DNA of 48,595 nt from JBKHYG01 sp046565595 (GTDB lineage Bacteria; Actinomycetota; AC-67): the NCBI GenBank assembly GCA_046565595.1, contig JBKHYG010000025.1, positions 1 through 48,595 on the forward strand, in the 5' to 3' direction. Each line of letters starts with the position of its first letter. The first letter of the stretch is position 1. Position numbers and translations under genes: made by a program. Shown here one piece after another: positions 23,735-32,941 of this stretch. Below the pieces are notes generated by a model, which did not search any database, was not told the DNA's origin, and worked only from the letters and a program-made list of their open reading frames with translations.

Positions 23735-24931
23735 TCAGCCTTTGACGAACACCAGAGCTGTCGCCACGGGTCGCTCCGCACCCGGCGGGTTGTTCAGGAC
23801 CCGGCCTCGCACGGTGAGCGTCGAGGATCCACCGCCATCGAGGTTGTAAGCATCGACCACTCCCAGGCGCTTCAGGAACCGCGCAGCCTCGCCGAGCGTC
23901 ATGCCCTGGCGCGACCGTTGGCGCCCGTCGATCGTGACGAGTACGAGAGATCCGTCGTCGCGCATCCCCACGATCGTTCGAGGATGGCGTCTGCTGGCAA
24001 GTGAACCAGACCCGCTCACATCCCGGCCGTTGCGCAGGACCTCCGGTTTCGAAGACATCAGATTGAAGGGGGCATCATCGAGCTCGAGGGCGACCACATC
24101 GGTCAACTCGCCGGCCTGTATGCGGTTCCAGACCGTCTTCAGTGCCTCGGCTCCCTGGCCTAGAGCCGACAGGATCACACCGTCATGAGGGATCCATCCG
24201 CCGCCCGGGCGGATGCCGACCACCGTGTACGGGGTGCGGCTTCCAAGTTCGATGCCACCCGTGCCTCTACGAAGCACCAGTTCCGTACCACCGCTGACCG
24301 GTGTCGAACCTGCCATGCGCCTGGTGTAGGCGACGATGCCTTGCTTCGAGCGAGGGAGGTTCGCCCCATCCAAGGCGATCATCTCTTCGCCCGGTCCGTT
24401 AGAGCCGAAGGGGCCTTGCAGCACCGTCGGTGTTTCTGGCGTCCACATGATCAGCCGTAAGGAAGGTGGCGTGGTGGGAGCCATCACTAAGCCCTCGACG
24501 CCTAGATGTGCTCGCCTAGTTCTGGTTGAACGCAACAGTTCGCCGTCAGAGACGACCGCCCCTACCGGCACGCCCCTATCGCGGTCGAAGAACGCCCCAT
24601 TCACGCCAACGATGCACCCGACTCGCGCGCACATCGACGAGGTCCGCTCGGTCCTGGTTCCCTGCCCCGCGATCCGCTCTCTGCTCAGGATCTGGCGCGG
24701 CAAGACATCCGCGTTAGGCCCGATGCGAACGACCGTGACCTCTTGGCCCTGCTTGCGGTACCGGACCAAGTCGATGTCCTTGTCGAGCCTGTTAGATGCT
24801 TCGCGCCAGTCAGGCAGCCGCGGTAGGCCTCCGATCGAGGAGGCTTGGGCAGCAGGCGGAGCCAAGAGCCCGAGCAGCGCGGCGAGCACGACCATCGGTC
24901 GTGACGCAGAGCGGCGGGAGGGCGCGTTCAT
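23735..24931 (-). CDS. Secreted phosphodiester glycosidase family protein (NAGPA domain)
   Basis: A 398-residue protein starting at ATG 24931, which gives a clear signal peptide (PMVVLAALLGLLAPPAAQASS); the longer frame to 25006 adds an implausible tail. The NAGPA domain (PF09992) is shown by VGCIVGVNGAFFDRDRGVPVG, RHPRTIVGMRDDGSLVLVTIDGR and AYNLDGGGSSTLTVRGRVLN. The human relative removes N-acetylglucosamine from a phosphodiester; bacterial members are extracellular and thought to cleave glycosyl-phosphate linkages in cell-envelope polymers. The true substrate here is unknown. It is divergent from the GH15 gene and 34 bases upstream of tRNA-Leu. Confidence 0.9.
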   Translation of the reverse strand: MNAPSRRSASRPMVVLAALLGLLAPPAAQASSIGGLPRLPDWREASNRLDKDIDLVRYRKQGQEVTVVRIGPNADVLPRQILSRERIAGQGTRTERTSSMCARVGCIVGVNGAFFDRDRGVPVGAVVSDGELLRSTRTRRAHLGVEGLVMAPTTPPSLRLIMWTPETPTVLQGPFGSNGPGEEMIALDGANLPRSKQGIVAYTRRMAGSTPVSGGTELVLRRGTGGIELGSRTPYTVVGIRPGGGWIPHDGVILSALGQGAEALKTVWNRIQAGELTDVVALELDDAPFNLMSSKPEVLRNGRDVSGSGSLASRRHPRTIVGMRDDGSLVLVTIDGRQRSRQGMTLGEAARFLKRLGVVDAYNLDGGGSSTLTVRGRVLNNPPGAERPVATALVFVKG

Positions 24932-25016
24932 CGGGTACGAACATTCTGTCTGAAGCAGCCGCTTCCTGCTAGTGGTTCGGACCAAAGCGTCTGCTTCGTC
25001 CGCCAACCCTTTGCCT

Positions 25017-26909
25017 ATGCTCAGGTTCGTGAACCAGATCGAGGATTACGCGCTGATCGGCGACTGCCGTTCGGCTGCGCTGGTCGGTCTCGACGGCAGC
25101 ATCGACTGGCTCTGCTTCCCACGGTTCGACGCACCGAGCGTCTTCGCGAAGATCCTCGATCCAGACCGCGGCGGCTCCTTCCAGATATCGCCAACCGCGG
25201 ACAGCGAGGCGAGCCGCGCCTACCTGGAAGACACCAATGTGCTGGTCACGCGGTGGGAGAACGCCTCGGGCGTCATCGAGGTGACCGACCTCATGCCTCC
25301 CGAGGACGCGCAAGGTGTGACCGACGCATTCGCGCGACACACCTTGGTCCGCGGGGTTCGCTGCATCTCCGGCACGGTGGAGTTGAGCGTCAGCTGCTCT
25401 CCACGTTTCGAGTACGGCAGGTTCGTGCCGCGCTTCAGGCAGATCGATCCGGTCACCGTAGACATCGTCGGAGGTGCAGACGCGCTGCTGGTCACCGCGA
25501 CCCACCCTCTGACCGCTGGGGCGGATGATGCGAGCGCGTTGTGGACGCTGCGCGAGGGAGAGGAAGCTTGGATCCGGGCTACCTGGCGGCGCAGTTTCGA
25601 GGATCGTCCCGAGGTCGCGCCCGGTTCGACCGGGGTCGAAGCTTCAGCCACCGCAGATGCGACCATCCGGTATTGGCGAGAGTGGATGCGATCCTGCATC
25701 TACACCGGCCCGTACTCGGACATGGTGAGACGCTCTGCTCTCGCTCTCAAATTGATGACCTACAGGCCGAGCGGAGCCGTGATCGCCGCGCCCACCACCT
25801 CGCTACCCGAATCGATGGGGGGACCCAGGAACTGGGATTACCGCTATACCTGGGTGCGAGATGCGACCTTGACACTCTCCTCTCTGGTCGTCCTCGGATT
25901 CATGGAAGAGGCCGACGCCTTCAAGACCTTCTTGGAGAGGGCGGGCGCGGGGCGACCGCAGGATCTGCAGATCATGTTCGGTATCGGCGGGGAACGCGCC
26001 TTGGACGAGGTGGAGCTGACCCACCTGTCCGGGCATCGCGGGTCGCGGCCGGTGCGGATCGGGAACGGTGCGGCCACGCAGTCCCAGCTCGATTCGTTCG
26101 GACAGATCCTCGACGCCGCCTACCTGTTCGGGAAGGTGGGCGGCGAACTGACGGCTGACAACTGGCGGTTCCTGGCGGGATTGGCCGACATGATCGTTGC
26201 ACGCTGGCGGGATCCGGACCATGGGATCTGGGAGGTCCGAGACACCCCGCGCCACTTCACCCATTCTCGAGTCAACTGCTGGTTGGGCTTGGATCGGGCC
26301 GTCAAGATCGCGGAAGGTCTCGGACTTCCGGGCAACCTCGAGAGATGGAGCCAGGAGCGGGATGCGATCTCGTTGGAACTGCGCAACCAGGCCGCCTCAT
26401 GCGGGTGGTACTCGCAGGCCGCCGGCTTCGAAGCGGCCGACTCGGCGGCGTTGCTGGTTCCGGCGCTCGGGTTCACCGCCGCCGACGACCCGCTGGTAGC
26501 CGAGACCCTTCGGCGCGTACGCGAAGAGCTCTCCTCGGGCGGGTTGCTCTATCGGTACCTGAACGCCGATGGGCTCGAAGGCGAAGAGGGCTGCTTCCTG
26601 CTGTGCTCGTTCTGGATGGTCGACTGTCTCATCTACTCTGGGCGGATCGATGAGGCCGAAGCGTTGCTGGAACGGCTGATGGGGCTCGCGAACGATGTTG
26701 GGCTGTTAGCAGAGGAGGTCGATCCCTCTACGGGGGAAGCCCTTGGCAATTTCCCTCAGGCCTTCAGTCACATGGCCCTGGTCCTCAGTTGCGTTCATCT
26801 GGCCGCGGCCAAAGCGGGTGCCGTAGCAGACGGTACGGCGAGTTTCGCCGAACTCGCGGTCAGTCATCTTCACGGCGTTGCGAAGCCTCCCGACGCCGTG
26901 TCTGGATGA
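25017..26909 (+). CDS. Glycoside hydrolase family 15 protein (glucoamylase or trehalase)
   Basis: A 630-residue GH15 enzyme. I chose ATG 25017 because the family N-terminus begins there (IEDYALIGDCRSAALVGLDGSIDWLCFPRFD). An N-terminal beta-sandwich of about 230 residues precedes the (alpha/alpha)6 barrel, marked by GPRNWDYRYTWVRDATLTL, GNGAATQSQLDSFGQILDA, GIWEVRDTPRHFTHSRVNCWL (probable general acid Glu) and LLAEEVDPSTGEALGNFPQAFSH (probable base Glu). Actinobacterial members include trehalases and glucoamylases, and the sequence does not decide. No signal peptide, so intracellular use of trehalose or glycogen is likely. There is no clear Shine-Dalgarno sequence. The 3' end overlaps the siroheme dehydrogenase gene on the other strand by 50 bases. 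Confidence 0.95.
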   Translation: MLRFVNQIEDYALIGDCRSAALVGLDGSIDWLCFPRFDAPSVFAKILDPDRGGSFQISPTADSEASRAYLEDTNVLVTRWENASGVIEVTDLMPPEDAQGVTDAFARHTLVRGVRCISGTVELSVSCSPRFEYGRFVPRFRQIDPVTVDIVGGADALLVTATHPLTAGADDASALWTLREGEEAWIRATWRRSFEDRPEVAPGSTGVEASATADATIRYWREWMRSCIYTGPYSDMVRRSALALKLMTYRPSGAVIAAPTTSLPESMGGPRNWDYRYTWVRDATLTLSSLVVLGFMEEADAFKTFLERAGAGRPQDLQIMFGIGGERALDEVELTHLSGHRGSRPVRIGNGAATQSQLDSFGQILDAAYLFGKVGGELTADNWRFLAGLADMIVARWRDPDHGIWEVRDTPRHFTHSRVNCWLGLDRAVKIAEGLGLPGNLERWSQERDAISLELRNQAASCGWYSQAAGFEAADSAALLVPALGFTAADDPLVAETLRRVREELSSGGLLYRYLNADGLEGEEGCFLLCSFWMVDCLIYSGRIDEAEALLERLMGLANDVGLLAEEVDPSTGEALGNFPQAFSHMALVLSCVHLAAAKAGAVADGTASFAELAVSHLHGVAKPPDAVSG

Positions 26910-27519
26910 GTTCCTCTAGCGCCGCCATATCGCCCCGCCTGACCAGATCCACAGGATCAGGATCGCCACATACGATCGACTCGAAGAAGCGTTGCCTCTG
27001 CTGATAGTCGGACAGTTCCCTCTGAGACCAATCCCGTTCCTGGCCTAAGCGCTCGGCCAGCCTGCCGAACCCGGTCGCTTGCGCGGCGATCAGGTCCCGG
27101 AGGCGTTTGGCGAGGGTCGGGCTCGTTCCTGCGGTAGAGACCGCCACCGAGACGGGACCTTCTCTATGGACCGCCGGAACCGTGAAGTTGCAGAGTGCTG
27201 GCACGTCCACGATGTTGCACAGCATCCCCCGTTCCTCGGCCATCCGCGCGATCCGCTCATGCAGTTCGGTGTCGTCGGTCGATGCGACGACCAGGAACCT
27301 CCCCTCGAGATCGCTCTCTTGGAATACCCGCTTCTTCCAACCGATGCGCCCTTGCTCCGAGAGCTCCTGTATGCGTCGGGTCGCTCTAGGGGCGACGACG
27401 GTCACCTGTGCGCCGCACGCCAGCAGGTTCTCGGTCTTCCCGGTCGCCACCCGTCCACCACCCACCACCAGGCATGGCCGCTCATCCAGCACGAGCGCGA
27501 CCATGTACCTGTCGGTCAT
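26860..27519 (-). CDS. Precorrin-2 dehydrogenase / sirohydrochlorin ferrochelatase (CysG N-terminal / Met8 type)
   Basis: A 219-residue Rossmann protein like the N-terminal half of CysG and Met8p/SirC. The NAD motif is CLVVGGGRVATGKTENLLACGAQVTVV, followed by FLVVASTDD, the conserved Asp in CNIVDVPALCNFTVPAV (equivalent to the catalytic Asp of CysG) and VSVAVSTAGTSPTLAKRLRD. The methyltransferase half of CysG is absent, so it probably only oxidises precorrin-2 to sirohydrochlorin and may insert iron or cobalt. The ATG overlaps the trpA stop by four bases, making it the last gene of the trp run. Siroheme serves sulfite and nitrite reductases; linkage to trp has no obvious metabolic logic. Confidence 0.93.
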   Translation of the reverse strand: MTDRYMVALVLDERPCLVVGGGRVATGKTENLLACGAQVTVVAPRATRRIQELSEQGRIGWKKRVFQESDLEGRFLVVASTDDTELHERIARMAEERGMLCNIVDVPALCNFTVPAVHREGPVSVAVSTAGTSPTLAKRLRDLIAAQATGFGRLAERLGQERDWSQRELSDYQQRQRFFESIVCGDPDPVDLVRRGDMAALEELIQTRRREASQRREDD

Positions 27520-28304
27520 GATCGATCTACCGCCGCTCGCAGTTCGGATACGAAGCGTCCCACGGCTTCAACGGGACGATCCGAGTCGGAGATCAGCCGC
27601 GTGATCGCGCTGCCGACGATGACACCGTCGGCGAGTTCTGCGGCTTCTGCGGCTTGCTGCGGCGTGGACACGCCGATACCGGCGGCTACGGGTGTGTCTG
27701 TGGTGGCTCGGATCCTGGCGATCAGGTCCCCCACTCCCCCGCTGAGGGTCTCACGCACACCCGTGACGCCGAGCAGCGTCGCCGCGTAGATGAAGCCGGT
27801 CGTCACCTTCGCGATGCTCGCCAGACGCTCATCTGGAGAGGTCTGCGCCGCTATGAAGATGGAGGCCAGGTCGCGTTCACGGGTCTGCTCGAGCCACGGA
27901 TCTGCATCCTCGACGGAGAGGTCGGGGAGGATCGCGCCGACCGCTCCGGCGTCGATGAGCTCGTCGGCGAACCGTTCGAGTCCACGACGGAACGGCAGGT
28001 TGTAGTAGGTCATGGCAACCGTCGGCAATCCGCTCTCGGCGATCGCTTCCTTCAGCAGACCAAGCGCCTGATCCACCGAGGTTCCGCGACTCAGGACCTC
28101 ATGGGTCGCGGCGGCGATGACAGGACCGTCCATGATCGGATCGCTGAAAGGGATGCCTACCTCTAGGACATCGGCTCCGTTCTGAGCAGCTGCAACCGCG
28201 AGTTCCACGAAGGTCTCGGGATCGGGGTAACCACAGACCAGGAACGGCATCACTGCGGTTCTATCGGCCGCGAAGACCCCAGCGAGTCGCTCCGCGGGAC
28301 TCAT
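27516..28304 (-). CDS. trpA: Tryptophan synthase alpha subunit
   Basis: A 262-residue TIM barrel that cleaves indole-3-glycerol phosphate to indole and passes indole to TrpB. The start is ATG 28304, overlapping the trpB stop (ATGA); the longer frame to 28418 only reads trpB out of phase. Motifs: MPFLVCGYPDPETF, GADVLEVGIPFSDPIMDGPVI (catalytic Glu and Asp60-type Asp in PFSDP), AILPDLSVEDADPW, FIYAATLLGVTG and PVAAGIGVSTPQQA, which is the phosphate-binding region. Normal length. Confidence 0.98.
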   Translation of the reverse strand: MSPAERLAGVFAADRTAVMPFLVCGYPDPETFVELAVAAAQNGADVLEVGIPFSDPIMDGPVIAAATHEVLSRGTSVDQALGLLKEAIAESGLPTVAMTYYNLPFRRGLERFADELIDAGAVGAILPDLSVEDADPWLEQTRERDLASIFIAAQTSPDERLASIAKVTTGFIYAATLLGVTGVRETLSGGVGDLIARIRATTDTPVAAGIGVSTPQQAAEAAELADGVIVGSAITRLISDSDRPVEAVGRFVSELRAAVDRS

Positions 28305-29497
28305 CGCTGTTCCTTGGTCGCCGAACGGATCGTGTCGAGATCCTTGTCTCCCCGGCCGCTCAGGTTGATGATCATCAGTTGCTCGCGCGACATCTTCGAG
28401 GCTTCTTCGACGCCCCAAGCGATCGCATGGCTGCTCTCGAGTGCGGCGAGGATCCCTTCGGTGCGCGCAAGGATCTTGAAGCCCTCGAGGGCCTGGTCGT
28501 CGGTGACGCTGGTATAGGTCGCAAGGCCGGTGTCCTGCATGTGGGCATGCTCGGGACCTACGCCGGGATAGTCCAGGCCCGCCGAGATCGAGTGGGTCTC
28601 GGTCACCTGCCCATCAGAGTCCTGAAGCAGCATCGAGAGCGCCCCGTGCAGGACACCCGGGGATCCTCCCGCCAAGGTCGAGGAGTGCTTGCCGGTGTCG
28701 ATCCCGCTTCCTGCGGCCTCGACACCGACGAGTCGCGTGCCTGGTTCTCCGACGAAGCCGTGGAAGATCCCGATCGCGTTGCTGCCTCCACCCACGCAGG
28801 CGACCACGGCATCTGGCAGACGACCTTCGGCTTCGAGTATCTGTGCTCGCGCTTCCTCACCGATGACGCGCTGGAACTCTCGCACCAGGTATGGGAAGGG
28901 GTGCGGGCCGACGACGCTTCCGATCGCGTAGTGGGTCGTATCGACATTGGTCACCCAATCCCGCAGCGCCTCGTTGACGGCATCCTTCAGGGTGCGGCTA
29001 CCCGAGGTGACCGGTACGACGGTCGCGCCTAGTTGCTCCATGCGGAACACATTCAGCTGTTGGCGTCGCGTGTCTTCTTCTCCCATGTATACGACGCATT
29101 CCAAGCCGAGCAGAGCCGCAGCGGTAGCGGTAGCCACGCCGTGTTGGCCGGCTCCGGTCTCGGCGATGACGCGGGGCTTCCCCATGCGTTTGGTCAGCAG
29201 GCATTGACCCAGGACATTGTTGACCTTGTGGGCGCCCGTGTGGGCCAGATCCTCGCGTTTCAGGTATATGCGGGCGCCTCCAGCGTGCTCGCTCAGACGA
29301 TCGCATCGCCAGAGGCTGGTAGGTCGGCCGGCATAGTCGGTCAGCAGCCGGGCAAGTTCGGCGTTGAAGGTGTCGTCAGCTCGAGCGTCTTCGAAGGCGG
29401 CATCGAGTTCCGCCAGAGCATGCATCAAAGCTTCTGGAACGAATCTCCCACCGAAGCGGCCGAATCGCCCCGCCGCGTCGGGTCGGAGGTCTGTCAT
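28301..29497 (-). CDS. trpB: Tryptophan synthase beta subunit
   Basis: A 398-residue PLP enzyme that joins indole and serine into tryptophan. Motifs: GRFGGRFVPEALMHAL at the N-terminus, the PLP lysine in REDLAHTGAHKVNNVLGQ, the catalytic ETGAGQHGVATA loop with its Glu, the phosphate-binding VGGGSNAIGIFHGF and LDYPGVGPEHAHM. This is the TrpB1 type that works with TrpA. It overlaps trpA and lies 17 bases after trpC. Confidence 0.99.
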   Translation of the reverse strand: MTDLRPDAAGRFGRFGGRFVPEALMHALAELDAAFEDARADDTFNAELARLLTDYAGRPTSLWRCDRLSEHAGGARIYLKREDLAHTGAHKVNNVLGQCLLTKRMGKPRVIAETGAGQHGVATATAAALLGLECVVYMGEEDTRRQQLNVFRMEQLGATVVPVTSGSRTLKDAVNEALRDWVTNVDTTHYAIGSVVGPHPFPYLVREFQRVIGEEARAQILEAEGRLPDAVVACVGGGSNAIGIFHGFVGEPGTRLVGVEAAGSGIDTGKHSSTLAGGSPGVLHGALSMLLQDSDGQVTETHSISAGLDYPGVGPEHAHMQDTGLATYTSVTDDQALEGFKILARTEGILAALESSHAIAWGVEEASKMSREQLMIINLSGRGDKDLDTIRSATKEQR

Positions 29498-29514
29498 CGG
29501 CGGCAGGATATCGG

Positions 29515-30291
29515 CTATCGGACCCTGCCGAGGAGCGAATCGATCGTGGCCGCGACATCCGTGCTGCGCATCAGCGCCTCTCCTACCAGGATCGCATCCA
29601 CCCCAAGCCCTTCGATCGCTTCGACATCGGAACGCTGCTTGATGCCGCTCTCTCCGACGATCAGCACGCCGTCTGGGATGGAGGGGCGGACCTTGGCGAT
29701 CTGGCTGGGATCCACCTCGAGTGTCTTGAGGTTGCGGGTGTTGATCCCGACGATGCGCGCGTGTGCTTCCAGAGCCGTACCGACCTCGTCCTCATCGTGG
29801 ACCTCCACCAGGACATCCAGACCGAAGCCGCGCGCCATCTCGTGCAGATCCGCTAACTCCGATGGGTCTAGAGCCGCGACGATCAGCAGGATCGCGTCCG
29901 CGCCTGCAACTCGAGCCTCTAGGAGATGGAGTTCCTCGCAGAGGAAATCCTTCCGGATGATCGGCAGATCGCAACCGCTTCGAGCCGACCTCAGATCTTC
30001 CAGCGATCCTGCGAAATGCTCCGGTTCGGTCAGGACGCTGACCGCACTCGCGCCGCCCGCCTGGTAGGCGGCGGCACGCTCTGCCGGATCGATGTCGTGG
30101 TTGATGACGCCGACGCTCGGACTGGACCGCTTCACCTCGGCGATCAAGGACAACGACTCGGCAGCCAGAGCTTGCGCGAAGCCTCGAGCGGGCTCGAGTT
30201 CGGCCACTCGTGCGCGCAGTTCGGCGATCTGGTTCGAGCGAGCACGCGCGTCCGCGCGCCTGGCCGCGGTCACATCCTTCAAGAATGACAC
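29515..30291 (-). CDS. trpC: Indole-3-glycerol phosphate synthase
   Basis: A 258-residue TIM-barrel enzyme that closes the indole ring from CdRP. Motifs: LSLIAEVKRSSPSVGVI with the catalytic lysine, LTEPEHFAGSLEDL, PIIRKDFLCEELHLLEARVAGADAILLIVAAL, VGINTRNLKTLEVD and LIVGESGI, all typical. It is a stand-alone TrpC with no TrpF fused, which makes the absence of trpF in this cluster noticeable. It begins 62 bases after trpE, the largest gap in the his-trp run. Confidence 0.98.
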   Translation of the reverse strand: MSFLKDVTAARRADARARSNQIAELRARVAELEPARGFAQALAAESLSLIAEVKRSSPSVGVINHDIDPAERAAAYQAGGASAVSVLTEPEHFAGSLEDLRSARSGCDLPIIRKDFLCEELHLLEARVAGADAILLIVAALDPSELADLHEMARGFGLDVLVEVHDEDEVGTALEAHARIVGINTRNLKTLEVDPSQIAKVRPSIPDGVLIVGESGIKQRSDVEAIEGLGVDAILVGEALMRSTDVAATIDSLLGRVR

Positions 30292-30353
30292 GCTCGCAGA
30301 CTACGAGTTGGGTAACCGCCGCGTGAGCCACGATCCACTGAGCAGATCGACGA

Positions 30354-31841
30354 CTAGAGTTGCTGAGCTCCTCTGACCGCAGCCAGGAACGCCCCCGCCT
30401 TCTGCCTGGTCTCGGCTTCCTCAGAGGCCGGATCGCTATCGGCCACCACCCCTGCACCCGCCTGCAGATATGCCGCGCCGTCGCGCATGTAGCCGGTGCG
30501 CAGAGCGATGCATGTATCAAGGTTGCCTGAGAAGTCGATGTATCCGACCGCTCCCGCGTACGGGCCCCGCCGGGTGGGTTCGAGCGCATCGATGAGTTCC
30601 ATGGCGCGGATCTTGGGCGCGCCCGTGACGGTGCCTGCCGGGAACGCGGCACGAAACGCTTCGAGAGGGCCAACACCCTCAGCGAGCGTTCCGGTGACAC
30701 TGCTCGCGATATGCATCACATGGCTATAGCGCTCCACCGACATCAGGTCTCCGACCCTGACCGTCCCTGGCTCGCACACGCGTCCCAGATCGTTACGGGC
30801 CAGATCGACCAGCATCACATGCTCGGCGCGTTCCTTCTCGTCTCCAAGCAGTTCGTGCGCGAGCGCATCGTCTTCCTCGTCGTTCGCGCCTCGGCGTCTG
30901 GTCCCCGCGATCGGGCGGATGGTCGCCTGGCGTCCCCGAACCCGTATGAGCGGCTCGGGAGAACTGCCCACGATCGAAGCGTCGTCGGTCTGCAGGAAGA
31001 ACATGTAGGGGGATGGGTTGATCAGCCGGAGCACCCGGTAGACATCGACCGGATCGGCATCGGTCGGCAACCTGAAGCGTTGAGAGGGAACCACCTGGAA
31101 AACCTCGCCATCGGCGATCGCTTCCTTCGCGCGGGACACCGCCGCGATGAAGTCTGCCGGTGTCCGGTTGCTCTCGACATCGCCGGCCGCCGGTGATGGC
31201 GCCACGACAGGAGGTCGGAGACGAGCCGCCGCCACAGGTTGCGCGATGGCGGCGACGGTCCGGTCTATGGCTTCCAGGGCCCGGTCGTAACTGCCTGCCG
31301 GATCGTCTCCGATCACGGCGTTCGCGATGACCCGCATCCGTTGACGGAGATGGTCGAACGCGATCACGACACCGGTGAAACTCATCCAGAGTTCGGGCAG
31401 ACCCAGATCGTCGTCGGTGGTCTGAGGTAGGCGCTCGATGTAACGGATGCAGTCGTACCCGATGTATCCGACGGCTCCGGAGTGAAGCGGCGGCATCCCT
31501 GGCAACTCTGGGACCGTGAACGCAGCTACAGCCTCCTCGAGAGCCGCCAGCGGGTCCGACGCTTCGCCCAGCGAGGCGGGCAATGCTCCTTCGATGGATA
31601 TCTTCCCCGCCCGTCCGGTCAGCAGACCGAAGGGCTCGAGACCGATGAACGAGAACCGTCCCCAGCGCTCGCCGTGTTCGACGCTCTCCAGCAGGAATGA
31701 CCGCGGAGGTGCGCCGAGTTTGCGATACACGCCTACCGGGGTCTCCAGGTCACCCAGGATCTCTACGCTGACGGGTACGAGAGGATGCTGTTGCGCCAGC
31801 GCAAAGAAGGCGTCCCTATCCGGGGTCGTCGTCAGGTCCAC
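30354..31841 (-). CDS. trpE: Anthranilate synthase component I
   Basis: A 495-residue chorismate-utilising enzyme that makes anthranilate from chorismate with a TrpG amidotransferase, which is not in this window. The N-terminal regulatory motif SFLLESVEHGERWGRFSFIG contains the LLES element that binds feedback tryptophan. The catalytic domain has EVFQVVPSQRF, PYMFFLQ, SPEPLIRV, IAGTRRRG, HVMLVDLARNDLGRV, FPAGTVTGAPKIRAMELID and YAGAVGYIDFSGNLDTCIALRT, as expected. It begins 10 bases after hisI, joining the his and trp gene sets. Confidence 0.98.
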   Translation of the reverse strand: MDLTTTPDRDAFFALAQQHPLVPVSVEILGDLETPVGVYRKLGAPPRSFLLESVEHGERWGRFSFIGLEPFGLLTGRAGKISIEGALPASLGEASDPLAALEEAVAAFTVPELPGMPPLHSGAVGYIGYDCIRYIERLPQTTDDDLGLPELWMSFTGVVIAFDHLRQRMRVIANAVIGDDPAGSYDRALEAIDRTVAAIAQPVAAARLRPPVVAPSPAAGDVESNRTPADFIAAVSRAKEAIADGEVFQVVPSQRFRLPTDADPVDVYRVLRLINPSPYMFFLQTDDASIVGSSPEPLIRVRGRQATIRPIAGTRRRGANDEEDDALAHELLGDEKERAEHVMLVDLARNDLGRVCEPGTVRVGDLMSVERYSHVMHIASSVTGTLAEGVGPLEAFRAAFPAGTVTGAPKIRAMELIDALEPTRRGPYAGAVGYIDFSGNLDTCIALRTGYMRDGAAYLQAGAGVVADSDPASEEAETRQKAGAFLAAVRGAQQL

Positions 31842-31851
31842 GGCAGCGATG

Positions 31852-32175
31852 CTAGGCCTCGATCGACCTGTAGAAGCAGGTCCTCTCGCCGGTGTGACAC
31901 GCCGGGCCGGCTGCGTCTACCAACACCAGCAGCGTGTCGGCGTCGCAGTCGTAGCGCACCTCCTTGACCGCCTGGGTGTTCCCGCTGGTGGCTCCCTTGT
32001 TCCAGAACTCCTGGCGGCTGCGCGACCAGAACCAGGTCGTCTTCGAGTCGAGCGTCCGTTGCAGGGACTCTTGGTTCATCCACGCGACCATCAGGACCTC
32101 CCCCGAGTCGTGCTGTTGGACTACCGCCGGGATGAGCCCGCGTTCGTCGTACCTGATCGGAGTTTCGGTTCGCAT
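31852..32175 (-). CDS. hisI: Phosphoribosyl-AMP cyclohydrolase
   Basis: A 107-residue enzyme that opens the adenine ring of phosphoribosyl-AMP, step three of histidine synthesis. The catalytic and metal-binding residues are visible in EVRYDCDADTLLVLVDAAG (DxDxD) and ACHTGERTCFYR (zinc cysteines), with WNKGATSGNTQ between. It is the short monofunctional form; the HisE pyrophosphohydrolase is separate and not in this window. It lies 7 bases after hisF and 10 before trpE. Confidence 0.98.
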   Translation of the reverse strand: MRTETPIRYDERGLIPAVVQQHDSGEVLMVAWMNQESLQRTLDSKTTWFWSRSRQEFWNKGATSGNTQAVKEVRYDCDADTLLVLVDAAGPACHTGERTCFYRSIEA

Positions 32176-32182
32176 CCTTCTC

Positions 32183-32941
32183 CTAACGCATCGTCAAGCC
32201 GCGCTCGCGGCACTCGTCCTTGACCTGAGAGATCCGAAGTTCGCCGAAGTGGAAGACGCTGGCGGCCAGGGCAGCATCGGCCCCTCCGGCCTGGAGGGCG
32301 TCTGCGAAATGGGATGGTGCTCCCGCTCCTCCGCTTGCTATGACCGGAACCTCGACGGCTTCGGAAACGGCTCTGGTCAGTTCCAAAGCGAAGCCATCCT
32401 TGGTGCCATCGTGATCCATGCTCGTCAACAGGATCTCTCCCGCGCCCAGTTCGCCGGTGCCGCGCACCGCCCAATCGACGGCGTCTAGACCTGTCGGGGT
32501 TCGTCCTCCGTGGGTGACGACCTCGAACCGTCCGTCTGGAGTGCGGCGCGCATCGATCGCGAGCACGACGCACTGCTGGCCGACAGCAGCGCTGGCCTCC
32601 GTGATGAGTTCGGGACGCTGCACCGCTGCGGTGTTGATCCCGACCTTGTCGGCGCCCGCGTTCAGCAACCGGCGAACATCTTCGACGCTTCGGACGCCTC
32701 CGCCGACGGTCAGCGGGATGAAGACCTGCTCGGCCGTCCTCGCGACGACCTCGTACATGGTCTCCCGATCGTCGCTGGAGGCGGTGATATCGAGGAAGAC
32801 GAGTTCGTCGGCGCCCTCCTGGTCGTAGACCTTCGCCATCTCCACGGGATCGCCAGCGTCGATGAGATCCACGAACCGGACCCCCTTGACCACCCGGCCG
32901 TCGGTCACATCCAGGCAGGGGATGATCCGCTTAGCCAGCAT
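32183..32941 (-). CDS. hisF: Imidazole glycerol phosphate synthase cyclase subunit
   Basis: A 252-residue TIM barrel that uses ammonia from HisH to form imidazole glycerol phosphate and AICAR. Both catalytic aspartates are visible: IIPCLDVTDGRVVKG (Asp 11) and CVVLAIDARRTPDGRF (about 130). TVGGGVRSVEDVRRLLNAGADKV and VIASGGAGAPSHF form the two phosphate sites. Its ATG lies inside the end of hisA with an 11-base overlap. Confidence 0.98.
   Translation of the reverse strand: MLAKRIIPCLDVTDGRVVKGVRFVDLIDAGDPVEMAKVYDQEGADELVFLDITASSDDRETMYEVVARTAEQVFIPLTVGGGVRSVEDVRRLLNAGADKVGINTAAVQRPELITEASAAVGQQCVVLAIDARRTPDGRFEVVTHGGRTPTGLDAVDWAVRGTGELGAGEILLTSMDHDGTKDGFALELTRAVSEAVEVPVIASGGAGAPSHFADALQAGGADAALAASVFHFGELRISQVKDECRERGLTMR

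Noticed and set aside
27516..28418. Longer starts for trpA (28418), hisH (34348), the permease (13686) and livG (16087)
   Set aside because: The extra residues are neighbouring genes in the wrong frame, and good starts overlap the previous stop.
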